A stretch of 15,139 nucleotides of DNA from an uncultured Anaerotignum sp. (GCF_905212195.1 NZ_CAJMDQ010000063.1:1-15139); one strand, 5' to 3'; counted from the stretch's first letter, positions 1-8,246 are shown. Program-made: numbers and translations. The notes: a model not told the origin generated them from the sequence alone.

Positions 1-112
1 TCATGCACGAAACACTTTTCTTAAACATTGCGCTGCAAAGAAAGAAATCAGACAAGCCCAATGATATAAAACTTATTGTATGACCACATGATGGAATCTC
101 CATGATGTTTTG

Positions 113-158
113 AAAAAAATAAGTTTTCAGAATGGATTGACTGAAAATGGCTTTTTTT
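113..158 (+). terminator. Possible terminator of an upstream gene
   Basis: A run of seven A (113-119) is followed by a stem TTTTCAG (124-130) / CTGAAAA (141-147) with a 10-nt loop, then seven T (152-158). The A and T runs can pair on the far side of a 3-nt internal loop. This resembles a rho-independent terminator for a gene that ended left of the window, but the stem has only two G-C pairs, so it is a weak call. Confidence 0.35.
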
Positions 159-319
159 CGGCAAAAATGGGTGAGAGAACAACGAAAAGCTTTGTCATAT
201 CTCATTTACAGACCAGAATAAGATATATCAGAGAGATATGAAACCAAAAGTATGCACAATGCCTAGTATATAAACTGGGGAAAAAGTTATAAAACATGTC
301 TGCATTTTGTTTATTTTTA

Positions 320-348
320 TTGCAAAAAAACCAAAATAATGGGATAAT
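320..348 (+). promoter_or_regulatory. Secondary promoter candidate upstream of brnQ
   Basis: TTGCAA (320-325) and GATAAT (343-348) are separated by exactly 17 bp. The -35 box is poor (4 of 6). If used, it would give a leader of about 440 nt. The region is very AT-rich, so a chance match is quite possible; the candidate at 482-510 is better. Confidence 0.3.
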
Positions 349-481
349 TCTAGGTGAGTTATTGTCAAATCTTTGAAAATAACTTATTTCCTATTTTTTT
401 TGCGTAAATTTGATTTTTTCTGTCTGATATTACCTAAAAAATTAAAAATTTAATTTAAATGCAAAAAAACACACAAAAACA

Positions 482-510
482 TTGACAGATTGTATAAATT
501 CATGTACTAT
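482..510 (+). promoter_or_regulatory. Likely main promoter of the brnQ-ior operon
   Basis: A perfect -35 box TTGACA (482-487) is followed after 17 bp by TACTAT (505-510), a 4 of 6 match to the -10 consensus. It is the best sigma-A-type promoter in the 793-bp gene-free stretch. Transcription would start near 517, leaving about 277 nt before the brnQ start codon. A direct repeat of AAACGGT (540-546 and 551-557, 11 bp apart) lies just downstream of the predicted start and could be an operator; that part is speculation. Confidence 0.6.
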
Positions 511-516
511 ATAGTT

Positions 517-793
517 AAAAGTGCACTGTGCATAGTTTGAAACGGTACGAAAACGGTCAGTGTAATGTAATTGTGAAAAATTGATGTAATATCGTGTAAA
601 TTCCGAAAGGTTTTATATTATTTAGATACTCTTGTATCTAAACGGAAAAAAGGGGATCGTGCAAAAAAAGAGGAGAAAACATCGTATCAGTGGTTGGATT
701 ACGATGCTACTTAAAAAAGGAGAAAGGAGGCAAGTAAGTTAGAAATGTTACCGGATTTATAACTGTAATAATGTATGGAAGGGAGAATGTGTA
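517..793 (+). promoter_or_regulatory. Structured 5' leader of brnQ
   Basis: This predicted leader of about 277 nt has two clear hairpins. The first has a perfect 9-bp stem TTTAGATAC (621-629) / GTATCTAAA (634-642) with a TCTT loop, extended by TTCCG (601-605) / CGGAA (643-647) across a one-sided bulge. The second is CATCGTA (680-686) / TACGATG (700-706) with a 13-nt loop. Neither is followed by a T run, so neither is a simple terminator. A strong ribosome-site-like AAAGGAGG lies at 723-730, about 64 nt before the gene, with only a five-codon ORF (745-762, MLPDL) after it at an unfavourable 14-nt spacing. I see no T-box sequence and recognise no known riboswitch. Confidence 0.4.
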
Positions 794-2074
794 ATGAATA
801 ATCTTAAGGGTAAAGACATCATGGCGGTTGGCTTAACAATGTTTGCGATTTTCTTCGGCGCAGGCAACTTGATCTTTCCGCCCTATTTGGGGAGAATGAC
901 AGGCGCGGAATGGTTCCTGGGATTCTTTTTCTTCTTTATCGTAGATATCGGTGTTTCCATGATCGCTATTTTTGCTACCATTCGAAGCAACGATCTTTCC
1001 ATGACTGGTATTCCCAGCAGATTAGGGAAAAAGATGGCAACCGTAGTAGCAATCATCATTGCTACCTGTCTTGCACCTTGCTTGGCTGTACCCAGAACAG
1101 CTGCAACAACATTTGAAATGGGCTGGTCACAGATGTTCCCCAGCTTAAGCATTTGGGTATTTAGCTTTATCTTCTTCGCAATTGTTTGTTTCCTGACAAT
1201 TCGTCCATCTAAGGTCGTTGATATCGTAGGTAACTACCTGACACCTATTCTTGTAATTTGTGTTCTTGTACTGATCGTGCTTGGTATCGTAGATCCCATT
1301 GGCCCCATCGCAGAAGAATCTACAGTTGTTACAATCAAAGAAGGTATCATCAATGGTTATCAGACAATGGACCCTCTGGGCGTTGGCTTGATCATCGTAG
1401 CAATCATGGGTGCAGTAGCTGAAAAAGGTTACTCAACAAAAGAAGTTCAGGGTCGTCTGCTGGCAAGAGCAGCCCTGTTAGCAGGTATTCTGCTGTTCAT
1501 CATCTACGGCGGCTTGACATACCTTGGTTCTACCGTTTCTTCCGGCGGTTATGAAGATTACAACCAGGCAGCACTGCTGGTAGCAATCACAGAAGAACTG
1601 TTGGGCACATGGGGCGTAATCATGATGGCAGTTATCGTATTGTTCGCATGTTTGACAACTGCAATTGGTCTGACATCTGGTTTTGCAGGTACACTGGAAA
1701 AACTGACAAACGGCAAATGCAAATATAAAACAGTCGTAATCGTAATGTCTGTATTCTCCTTCGTAGTATCTAATGCTGGTATCGACAAAATCATCAGCGT
1801 AGCAGCACCTATTCTGTCTGTAATCTTCCCTTGCTTCATCACAATGTCCGTATTGATGTTCTTCGGGAAATATATCAAAAATGATAACGTAATCAGAGTG
1901 GCAACACTGTTTGCATTCGTAATCAGCTTGTCTGAAGTTCTGGCTGGTTTTGGTCTGCCTCTGACATATACTCAGTTCCTGCCACTGCATGAATACTCTC
2001 TGGGATGGATCCTGCCCGCAGTTATTGGCGGTATCATCGGTAAATTCATTCCCTGCAAGCAAAGTGAAGCTTAA
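794..2074 (+). CDS. brnQ: Branched-chain amino acid transport system II carrier protein (BrnQ family)
   Basis: This 426-residue membrane protein belongs to the LIVCS family, which imports leucine, isoleucine and valine by cation (usually Na+) symport. The family hallmark GAGNLIFPP is at residues 22-30 in the first membrane segment, and hydrophobic helices fill nearly the whole length, as expected for about 12 membrane spans and the usual length of roughly 430-450 residues. The ATG at 794 follows a purine-rich site (GGGAG, 781-785) at good distance and opens directly into the conserved N-terminus. It is the first gene of the predicted operon, 80 bp ahead of iorA1 with no terminator between. 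Its place ahead of two 2-oxoacid oxidoreductases and an aminotransferase suggests that it brings in the amino acids fermented by the operon; LIVCS carriers can accept other hydrophobic substrates, so aromatic amino acids are not excluded. Confidence 0.92.
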   Translation: MNNLKGKDIMAVGLTMFAIFFGAGNLIFPPYLGRMTGAEWFLGFFFFFIVDIGVSMIAIFATIRSNDLSMTGIPSRLGKKMATVVAIIIATCLAPCLAVPRTAATTFEMGWSQMFPSLSIWVFSFIFFAIVCFLTIRPSKVVDIVGNYLTPILVICVLVLIVLGIVDPIGPIAEESTVVTIKEGIINGYQTMDPLGVGLIIVAIMGAVAEKGYSTKEVQGRLLARAALLAGILLFIIYGGLTYLGSTVSSGGYEDYNQAALLVAITEELLGTWGVIMMAVIVLFACLTTAIGLTSGFAGTLEKLTNGKCKYKTVVIVMSVFSFVVSNAGIDKIISVAAPILSVIFPCFITMSVLMFFGKYIKNDNVIRVATLFAFVISLSEVLAGFGLPLTYTQFLPLHEYSLGWILPAVIGGIIGKFIPCKQSEA

Positions 2075-2154
2075 GGAAAAAACATTTCATCGTCAAAAAA
2101 TGTAACAGTACATCTCGACATATGACACAACCAAAGCAGATAAGGAGGATAGTT

Positions 2155-3933
2155 ATGAAAAAACTGATGACAGGTAACGAAGCTCTGGTGCAGGGCGCAT
2201 GGGAAGCCGGCGTATTAGTTGCTTCCGCATATCCGGGCACCCCTTCCACAGAAATTATCGAAAATATGTCTGCACGGAAGGAAGTTTACTCCGAATGGGC
2301 ACCCAACGAAAAGGTAGCAATGGAAGCTGCCATCGGTGCATCTATCGCAGGTGTAAGAAGTTTGGCAGCAATGAAGCATGTAGGTCTGAACGTTGCTGCG
2401 GATCCTCTGTTTACATTCGTTTATACTGGTGTAAATGGCGGTATGGTTGTTGTAACTGCTGACGAACCCGGACAGCATTCTTCTCAGAATGAACAGGATA
2501 ACAGAAATTATGCGCGTGCAGCAATGATTCCTATGATGGAACCTGCAACAAGTGCAGAAGCAAGAGATTTCATGAAAGAAGCTTACGAAATTTCTGAACG
2601 TTTTGACACACCTGTACTGATGAGAATGACCACAAGAGCTTGTCATTCCAAAGGTCTGGTAGACTGCGGCGACAGAGTGGAAAAAGCACCTGTAAAACCT
2701 TATGAGAAAAATGCAAAGAAATATGTAATGGTTCCTGCCAATGCAAAGGTGCGCAGAGTGGAACTGGCAGAAAGACTGAAAAAGTTAGAAGAATTCTCCG
2801 AACAGACACCTCTGAACTTTGTGGAAGACAATGGAAGCAAAGTAGGTGTGATCACTTCTGGTATGTGTTACTGTTTCGCGAAAGAAGTTTTTGGCGATGA
2901 TGTAAACTATCTGAAACTGGGCTTTACATATCCGCTGCCTCAGAAAAAGATCACAGAATTCTGCAAAGGTTTAGATACCATCTATGTGATCGAAGAAAAC
3001 GATCCACTGATCGAAGCAGAAGTACAGAGACTTGGTTTTGAAGTAAAAGGCAAAAATACATTCCCTGCTTATGATGAACTGACATCCGACGTAATTCGTA
3101 AATGTGTTCATGGCGAAGAATTTGAAACCATTGATTATGACAAAGCAAAAGTTGTTCCCAGACCCCCCGCACTGTGTGCAGGATGTCCTCATAGAGGTTT
3201 CTTCTATGAACTGGGCAAGAGAAAGAATGTCATGGTAACAGGTGACATCGGCTGGTATACACTGGGCTTTGCAGAACCTTACAACGCAATTGATTCCTGC
3301 GTATGTATGGGTGCAGCTTTCTCCACAGGTCATGGTGCTGCGAAAGCTTTCGAACAGAAGGGTGAAGATACAAGAGTGGTTGGTGTAATGGGGGACTCCA
3401 CATTCTTCCACACAGGTATCAACTCCCTGACAGAATGTCTGTACAACAACTCTAAGACCGTCAGCGTTATTCTGGACAACAGAATCACAGGTATGACAGG
3501 TCATCAGGAAAACCCCGGCTCCGGCAAACACGCAGACGGCAGCGATGCAACAGCAATCGACATTGAAACCGTATGTAGAGCACTGGGAGCAAAAAATATC
3601 AGAACCATCGACCCCAACAATCTGACACTCATGAGAGAAACACTGGATTGGGCTCTTGGTCTGGATGAACCTTCTGTAATCATCACAAAATGGCCTTGCG
3701 TTCTGAAGAAATTCAGCGAAGACGATAAAGCGAAATTCCCTACAGCATACAAGACCAAAGACGTTGTAGACAAAGATAAATGTATTGGTTGTAAGCTGTG
3801 CCTGAAGACAGGCTGTCCTGCTCTTTACATTGACAGAGAAACCAAAAAAGCTGGTATCGATTCTCTGCAGTGTGTAGGCTGCGGCGTATGTGAACAGGTA
3901 TGTCCGAAACAGGCAATCGGAAAGGAGCGCTAA
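2155..3933 (+). CDS. iorA: Indolepyruvate:ferredoxin oxidoreductase, alpha subunit, copy 1
   Basis: With IorB this oxidises an aryl-pyruvate (indolepyruvate, phenylpyruvate or related 2-oxoacid) to the acyl-CoA and CO2, reducing ferredoxin. The 592 residues show the N-terminal pyrimidine-binding domain (AYPGTPSTE at 25-33), a middle domain, the thiamine diphosphate domain (CAGCPHRG at 341-348; GDST at 413-416 followed by LDN at 440-442) and a C-terminal two-cluster ferredoxin domain with Cys 543, 546, 549, 554 and 573, 576, 579, 583. The ATG at 2155 was chosen over an in-frame ATG at 2122 because AAGGAGG (2142-2148) sits 6 nt before it and the product then matches copy 2 from residue 1. Odd point: the segment GDIG is followed by Trp367, where copy 2 has Cys. 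Hand alignment with copy 2 gives roughly 77 percent identity. The stop is 4 nt before iorB1. Confidence 0.93.
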   Translation: MKKLMTGNEALVQGAWEAGVLVASAYPGTPSTEIIENMSARKEVYSEWAPNEKVAMEAAIGASIAGVRSLAAMKHVGLNVAADPLFTFVYTGVNGGMVVVTADEPGQHSSQNEQDNRNYARAAMIPMMEPATSAEARDFMKEAYEISERFDTPVLMRMTTRACHSKGLVDCGDRVEKAPVKPYEKNAKKYVMVPANAKVRRVELAERLKKLEEFSEQTPLNFVEDNGSKVGVITSGMCYCFAKEVFGDDVNYLKLGFTYPLPQKKITEFCKGLDTIYVIEENDPLIEAEVQRLGFEVKGKNTFPAYDELTSDVIRKCVHGEEFETIDYDKAKVVPRPPALCAGCPHRGFFYELGKRKNVMVTGDIGWYTLGFAEPYNAIDSCVCMGAAFSTGHGAAKAFEQKGEDTRVVGVMGDSTFFHTGINSLTECLYNNSKTVSVILDNRITGMTGHQENPGSGKHADGSDATAIDIETVCRALGAKNIRTIDPNNLTLMRETLDWALGLDEPSVIITKWPCVLKKFSEDDKAKFPTAYKTKDVVDKDKCIGCKLCLKTGCPALYIDRETKKAGIDSLQCVGCGVCEQVCPKQAIGKER

Positions 3934-3937
3934 GAAG

Positions 3938-4522
3938 ATGAGTGATAAAAGAACAAAAAACATTTTGCTGGTTGGCGTAGGCGGTCAGGGTACAATCCTT
4001 GCTTCTAAGCTCCTGACACTGGGTCTGATGGAAGAAGGATATGACGTAAAAATGAGTGAAATCCACGGCATGAGCCAGAGGGGCGGCAGCGTATCTTCTC
4101 AGGTAAGATACGGTGAAAAAGTTTGGTCTCCCGTTATCGAAAAAGGCTCCGCGGATATGATCGTATCTTTTGAAAAGATGGAAGCTTTGAGATGGCTGGA
4201 GTATCTGAAAAAAGACGGCAAAGTTGTTGTCAATAATCATGAAATGATGCCTATGCCTGTCATCATGGGTAAGGCGGATTATTCTCCGGATATCATCAAA
4301 GAAATGCAGGATAACTGCAAAGACGTTACTGTTGTTAACGCAACAGAAGAAGCAGTCAAACTTGGCAATGGCAAAGTAATGAATATCATCCTCCTTGGCA
4401 CCATCATCAAAGCCATGGGGCTGGAAGATATCAACTGGAATAAGATTGTCAGTGAAAATGTGAAACCTGCATTTGTAGAAGATAACCTGAAGGCAATTCA
4501 AGTGGGTATGAGCCTTGTGTGA
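3938..4522 (+). CDS. iorB: Indolepyruvate:ferredoxin oxidoreductase, beta subunit, copy 1
   Basis: This 194-residue protein is the small subunit of the 2-oxoacid oxidoreductase, corresponding to the gamma-type domain of pyruvate:ferredoxin oxidoreductases that helps bind CoA and complete the active site. It opens with a Rossmann-like glycine motif GVGGQG (13-18) and carries the IorB signature EIHGMSQRGGSV (41-52). Length is normal for IorB (about 190-200). The start at 3938 is preceded by AAAGGAG (3921-3927), which lies inside the end of iorA1, so the two subunits are probably translated together; an upstream in-frame ATG at 3890 lies inside iorA1 and lacks support. The protein differs from copy 2 at only about 20 of 187 aligned positions, most of them in the C-terminal half. 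Confidence 0.92.
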   Translation: MSDKRTKNILLVGVGGQGTILASKLLTLGLMEEGYDVKMSEIHGMSQRGGSVSSQVRYGEKVWSPVIEKGSADMIVSFEKMEALRWLEYLKKDGKVVVNNHEMMPMPVIMGKADYSPDIIKEMQDNCKDVTVVNATEEAVKLGNGKVMNIILLGTIIKAMGLEDINWNKIVSENVKPAFVEDNLKAIQVGMSLV

Positions 4523-4572
4523 TACCTGCAAAAGATAAAGTAACTGCAACAAAAGAGAATGGAGGCTGAAAT

Positions 4573-5754
4573 ATGTATAATCAGTATTTTTATGGTCTTG
4601 GTAGTGCGAAATCCTGTATTCGCGAATTATTTGAATACGGCTTGCAGCAGGCAGCAGTAGTAGGTAAGGAAAACGTTTTCGATTTCTCTCTGGGCAATCC
4701 CAGTATTCCTGCTCCTCCAGCTGTAAACGAAGCTGCAATCGATATTATCAAGAATGAAGATAGTCTGCTGGTTCATGGATATAGCAGCGCACCTGGCTTT
4801 GCTGATGCAAGAGATGCGGTAGCAAAAGAACTGGCAGAACGTACAGGAACAGAAATTCATGGCGCAGACCTGTATTTCACCTGTGGTGCAGCACCTGCAC
4901 TGATCGCAGTATGTAAAGCACTGAATATCGACAGCAATACAGAAATTCTGGCAGTTGCACCGTTCTTCCCTGAATATCGTCCTTTTGTTGAAAGTACCGG
5001 CAACAAATTCGTATATGTACCTGCCGATACAGAAAACTTCCAGATTGATCTGAAAACATTAGAAGCAATGATCAATGAACATACACAGGCAGTGATCATC
5101 AACTCTCCCAACAACCCCTCCGGCGTTGTATTCAGCAGAGAAACACTGGAAAAAGTGGCAGCGATCCTGACAAAGAAGAGCGAAGAACTTGGCAGACCTG
5201 TATATCTGATTTCCGATGAACCTTATCGTGAACTGGTATATGATGGTGTAGAAGTGCCTTGGGTTCCTTCTATCTACAAAGATACACTCGTATGCTATTC
5301 TTATTCCAAATCTCTGTCTCTGCCCGGCGAACGTATCGGTTATGTATATGTTCCCGAAAAAATGACAGATGCAAAAGAAATGTTTGCTGCAATCGCAGGG
5401 GCATCCAGAGTTATTGGTCATGTTTGTCCTCCGACACTGATTCAGCGTGTAGTTGCTCGCTGTGCATATGAAAAACCTGACCTGGAAGCATACGATGTAA
5501 ACCGTAAACTGCTTTACAATGGTCTGAAGAAAATCGGTTATGAATGTGCAAGTCCTGACGGTGCGTTCTATCTGTTCGTAAAAGCACCCGGCGGCGATGC
5601 AAAAGCTTTCTCTGAAAAATGTAAGCTGAAAAATCTGTTGGTCGTTCCTTCCGACGATTTCGGCGTAGAAGGTTATTTCAGACTGTGCTACTGCGTAGCA
5701 AAAGAAACAATCGAAAAATCCCTGCCGATTTTTGAAGAAGTATTTAACGCATAA
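4573..5754 (+). CDS. PLP-dependent aminotransferase, class I/II (fold type I)
   Basis: This 393-residue enzyme should interconvert an amino acid and its 2-oxoacid, giving the substrate for the neighbouring oxidoreductases. Fold-type I landmarks are all present: NSPNNPSG at 177-184, DEPY at 215-218 (Asp215 for the PLP ring nitrogen), the Schiff-base Lys246 in SYSKSLSLPGERIG with Arg254 for the phosphate, and Arg370 (YFRLCYC) as the likely alpha-carboxylate anchor. The ATG at 4573 has GGAGG at 4561-4565. It lies between the two iorAB pairs, 50 bp after iorB1 and 39 bp before iorA2, without terminators. This placement indicates that it feeds at least one of them. Specificity (aromatic, branched-chain, alanine or aspartate) cannot be read from the sequence, so no symbol is given. 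Confidence 0.9.
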   Translation: MYNQYFYGLGSAKSCIRELFEYGLQQAAVVGKENVFDFSLGNPSIPAPPAVNEAAIDIIKNEDSLLVHGYSSAPGFADARDAVAKELAERTGTEIHGADLYFTCGAAPALIAVCKALNIDSNTEILAVAPFFPEYRPFVESTGNKFVYVPADTENFQIDLKTLEAMINEHTQAVIINSPNNPSGVVFSRETLEKVAAILTKKSEELGRPVYLISDEPYRELVYDGVEVPWVPSIYKDTLVCYSYSKSLSLPGERIGYVYVPEKMTDAKEMFAAIAGASRVIGHVCPPTLIQRVVARCAYEKPDLEAYDVNRKLLYNGLKKIGYECASPDGAFYLFVKAPGGDAKAFSEKCKLKNLLVVPSDDFGVEGYFRLCYCVAKETIEKSLPIFEEVFNA

Positions 5755-5793
5755 ATGTGTATTTATTATGGAATGGAAGAAGGAGATTGAAGT

Positions 5794-7572
5794 ATGAAGA
5801 AATTAATGACAGGTAACGAAGCTTTGGTGAGAGGCGCTTGGGAAGCTGGCGTAAATTTTGCATCAGCTTATCCCGGTACTCCCAGTACAGAAATTCTGGA
5901 AAACATGTCCGGCTACAAAGAAGTGTATTCTGAATGGGCACCCAACGAAAAAGTAGCTCTGGAAGCAGCTGTTGGTGCATCTATCGCAGGTGCAAGAAGT
6001 ATGGCTTCTATGAAACACGTTGGTTTGAACGTAGCAGCAGACCCTCTGTTCTCTTTTGTATATCAGGGCGTAAACGGCGGTATGGTTATTATCACAGCTG
6101 ACGAACCCGGTCAGCATTCTTCTCAGAATGAACAGGATAACAGACATTATGCAAAAGCTGCAAAACTGGCTATGATGGAACCCTCCGATTCTCAGGAAGC
6201 AAGAGCATTCATGAAAGAAGCTTTTGAAATTTCTGAAAAACTGGATACTCCTATCCTGATGAGAATGACAACAAGACTTTGCCATTCCAAAGGTATCGTA
6301 GAATGTGGCGAAAGAGAAGAAGTACCCGCTAAAAAATACGAAAAGAATATCGCTAAACATCTGAACCCTCCTGCAATCGCGAAAAAACAGAGAATCCTGC
6401 TGGAAGATAGACTGGTAAAACTGAAAGAATTCTCTGAAACAACACCCATGAACAGAATCGAAGATAACGGTAAAAAAGTTGGTGTCGTTGTTTCCGGTAT
6501 GTGCTATTGCTATGCGAAGGAAGTTTTCGGTGACGATGTAAACTACCTGAAACTGGGCTTTACATATCCTCTGCCTTCTGACCTGATCACAAAATTCTGC
6601 ACAGGTCTGGATACTATCTATGTAATCGAAGAAAACGATCCTATCTTGGAAGAAGAAATCCAGAGACTTGGCTTCGATCCCAAAGGCAAAAACACATTCC
6701 CTGCATATGACGAACTGACACCTGACGTAATCAGAAAATGCGTATTCGGCAAAACATACGAAAGCGTAGATTATGACAGAACAAAAGTAGTTGCTCGTCC
6801 ACCCGCACTGTGCGCAGGCTGCCCTCACAGAGGTCTGTTCTATGAACTGGGCAAGAAAAAGAATGTATTGATTTCCGGTGACATCGGATGTTATACTCTG
6901 GGTTATGCAGATCCTTACAATGCAATGGATTTGAACCTGTGTATGGGCGCAAGCTTCTCCATGGGTCATGGCGCAGCTAAGAAATTTGAAATGTTCCACG
7001 AAGATATGAGAGTTGTATCTGTTCTGGGTGACTCCACATTCTTCCACACAGGTATGAACTCCCTGGTTGAATGTATTTACAATGGTTCTAAGACCGTAAA
7101 TATCATTCTGGACAACAGAATCACAGGTATGACTGGTCATCAGGAAAACCCTGGTACAGGTAAACATGCTGACGGCAGCGATGCAACAGAACTGGATATC
7201 GAAACAGTATGCAGATCTCTGGGTGCGAAAAACATCAGAACAATCAACCCCAACAACCTGCAGCTGGTAAGAGAAACCTTGGATTGGGCGCTTTCTCTGG
7301 ACGAACCTTCTGTTATCATCACAAAATACCCTTGCGTATTGAAGAAATTCAGTGAAGAAGATAAAGCAAAATTCCCTGAAGCATATAAAACAAAGAACAT
7401 TGTTGACAAAGACAAATGTATCGGATGTAAGATGTGCTTGAAGAGCGGATGTCCTGCTTTGTTCCTGAACAGAGATGATAAGAAAGCAGAAATCGATCCT
7501 CTGCAGTGCGTAGGCTGTGATGTATGCCAGCAGATTTGTCCTAAGAATGCAATCGGAAAGGTGGAGAAATAA
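5794..7572 (+). CDS. iorA: Indolepyruvate:ferredoxin oxidoreductase, alpha subunit, copy 2
   Basis: This second alpha subunit is also 592 residues, with the same domain order: AYPGTPSTE at 25-33, CAGCPHRG at 340-347, GDST at 412-415, and a C-terminal two-cluster ferredoxin domain with Cys 542, 545, 548, 553 and 572, 575, 578, 582. All cofactor residues visible in copy 1 are kept. It carries Cys366 in GDIGCYTLG, which I recall as the usual IorA sequence, whereas copy 1 has Trp. Differences from copy 1 cluster at about residues 170-225 (linker, with a one-residue gap) and 345-405 (thiamine diphosphate domain). The ATG at 5794 follows AAGGAG (5780-5785) at 8 nt. It is separated by one base from iorB2. 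Both copies look intact, so this is a working paralogue rather than a decaying duplicate. Confidence 0.93.
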   Translation: MKKLMTGNEALVRGAWEAGVNFASAYPGTPSTEILENMSGYKEVYSEWAPNEKVALEAAVGASIAGARSMASMKHVGLNVAADPLFSFVYQGVNGGMVIITADEPGQHSSQNEQDNRHYAKAAKLAMMEPSDSQEARAFMKEAFEISEKLDTPILMRMTTRLCHSKGIVECGEREEVPAKKYEKNIAKHLNPPAIAKKQRILLEDRLVKLKEFSETTPMNRIEDNGKKVGVVVSGMCYCYAKEVFGDDVNYLKLGFTYPLPSDLITKFCTGLDTIYVIEENDPILEEEIQRLGFDPKGKNTFPAYDELTPDVIRKCVFGKTYESVDYDRTKVVARPPALCAGCPHRGLFYELGKKKNVLISGDIGCYTLGYADPYNAMDLNLCMGASFSMGHGAAKKFEMFHEDMRVVSVLGDSTFFHTGMNSLVECIYNGSKTVNIILDNRITGMTGHQENPGTGKHADGSDATELDIETVCRSLGAKNIRTINPNNLQLVRETLDWALSLDEPSVIITKYPCVLKKFSEEDKAKFPEAYKTKNIVDKDKCIGCKMCLKSGCPALFLNRDDKKAEIDPLQCVGCDVCQQICPKNAIGKVEK

Positions 7573-7573
7573 G

Positions 7574-8146
7574 ATGACAAAGAGTGTATTATTGGTTGGT
7601 GTAGGTGGTCAGGGTACTATCCTTGCTTCTAAACTTTTGACATTGGGCCTGATGGAAGAAGGCTATGACGTAAAAATGAGTGAAATCCATGGCATGAGCC
7701 AGAGAGGCGGCAGCGTTTCTTCTCAGGTTAGATATGGTGATAAAGTTTGGTCTCCCGTTATTGAAAAAGGTTCCGCAGACATGATCGTGTCTTTCGAAAA
7801 AATGGAAGCACTGAGATGGCTGGAATACCTGAAAAAAGACGGTAAAGTTGTTGTTAACGATCATGAAATGATGCCTATGCCCGTTATTATGGGTAAAGCT
7901 GATTACGCAGCTGACATCATTGATGAAATCAAAAAAGCATGCCACGATGTAACTGTTGTAAACGCAACAGAAGAAGCAGTGAAACTGGGTAACGGCAAAG
8001 TTATGAACATCATCCTGCTGGGCACAATCATCAAGGCTATGAAACTGGACAACATCGATTGGGACAGAATCGTAAGAGAAAACGTAAAACCTGCTTTTGT
8101 TGAAGACAACCTGAAAGCAATCAAAGTAGGTATGGATTTGGTATAA
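7574..8146 (+). CDS. iorB: Indolepyruvate:ferredoxin oxidoreductase, beta subunit, copy 2
   Basis: This 190-residue small subunit has GVGGQG at 9-14 and EIHGMSQRGGSV at 37-48. The ATG at 7574 is one base after the iorA2 stop and has GGAG (7563-7566) in the end of iorA2, consistent with translational coupling; the longer in-frame reading from 7517 runs inside iorA2 and is not credible. The first 110 residues are almost the same as copy 1 although many third codon positions differ, which points to selection on the protein rather than recent copying. A hairpin follows 32 bp after the stop. Confidence 0.92.
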   Translation: MTKSVLLVGVGGQGTILASKLLTLGLMEEGYDVKMSEIHGMSQRGGSVSSQVRYGDKVWSPVIEKGSADMIVSFEKMEALRWLEYLKKDGKVVVNDHEMMPMPVIMGKADYAADIIDEIKKACHDVTVVNATEEAVKLGNGKVMNIILLGTIIKAMKLDNIDWDRIVRENVKPAFVEDNLKAIKVGMDLV

Positions 8147-8178
8147 CAGGAAATACTGACTCTAGGTAAATAAAGTAG

Positions 8179-8220
8179 GCGAATCTCAGCAATACAACCG
8201 CTGGGATTCGCTGTTTCTAA
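8179..8220 (+). terminator. Terminator-like hairpin after iorB2
   Basis: GCGAATCTCAGC (8179-8190) pairs over 12 bp, with one G-U pair, to GCTGGGATTCGC (8200-8211) across a 9-nt loop. The stem is strong but the following tract, TGTTTCTAA, is a broken T run. It may stop only part of the transcripts, so the CoA-transferase and transporter would be made at lower level than the oxidoreductases. Confidence 0.6.
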
Positions 8221-8246
8221 AATTTCTAGGAAATGAGTGTTGAATT

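Noticed and set aside
1..120. End of a minus-strand gene at the left edge
   Set aside because: The frame ending with TCA at 1-3 is closed by another stop about 24 codons away and has no start codon with a ribosome site.
196..240. Inverted repeat CATATCTC / GAGATATG
   Set aside because: 8-bp arms with a 29-bp gap in AT-rich DNA, not next to a promoter or gene; likely chance.
367..381. CodY box
   Set aside because: AAATCTTTGAAAATA differs from the CodY consensus at 4 of 15 positions in very AT-rich DNA and lies about 115 bp above the best promoter; such matches are expected by chance.
745..762. Leader peptide MLPDL upstream of brnQ
   Set aside because: Only five codons, 14 nt from the nearest ribosome-site-like sequence, with a single pair of Leu codons; too weak to list as a gene.
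517..793. T-box riboswitch controlling brnQ
   Set aside because: No TGGNACC-type antiterminator sequence and no terminator hairpin with a T run were found in the leader.
2122..2154. Longer N-terminus of IorA1 from ATG 2122
   Set aside because: AAGGAGG lies inside this stretch, 6 nt before ATG 2155, and the homologous copy 2 starts at the same residue.
5863..7167. Long antisense reading frames opposite the ior and CoA-transferase genes (also 2971-3963, 3740-4738 and 8226-9365)
   Set aside because: They lie wholly or mainly opposite well-supported genes, have cysteine- and histidine-rich translations unlike real proteins and no ribosome sites; codon bias of the true genes leaves the opposite strand open.
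2155..8146. Recent tandem duplication or gene conversion of iorAB
   Set aside because: Although proteins are similar, synonymous third positions differ throughout, so the copies are old and separately maintained.
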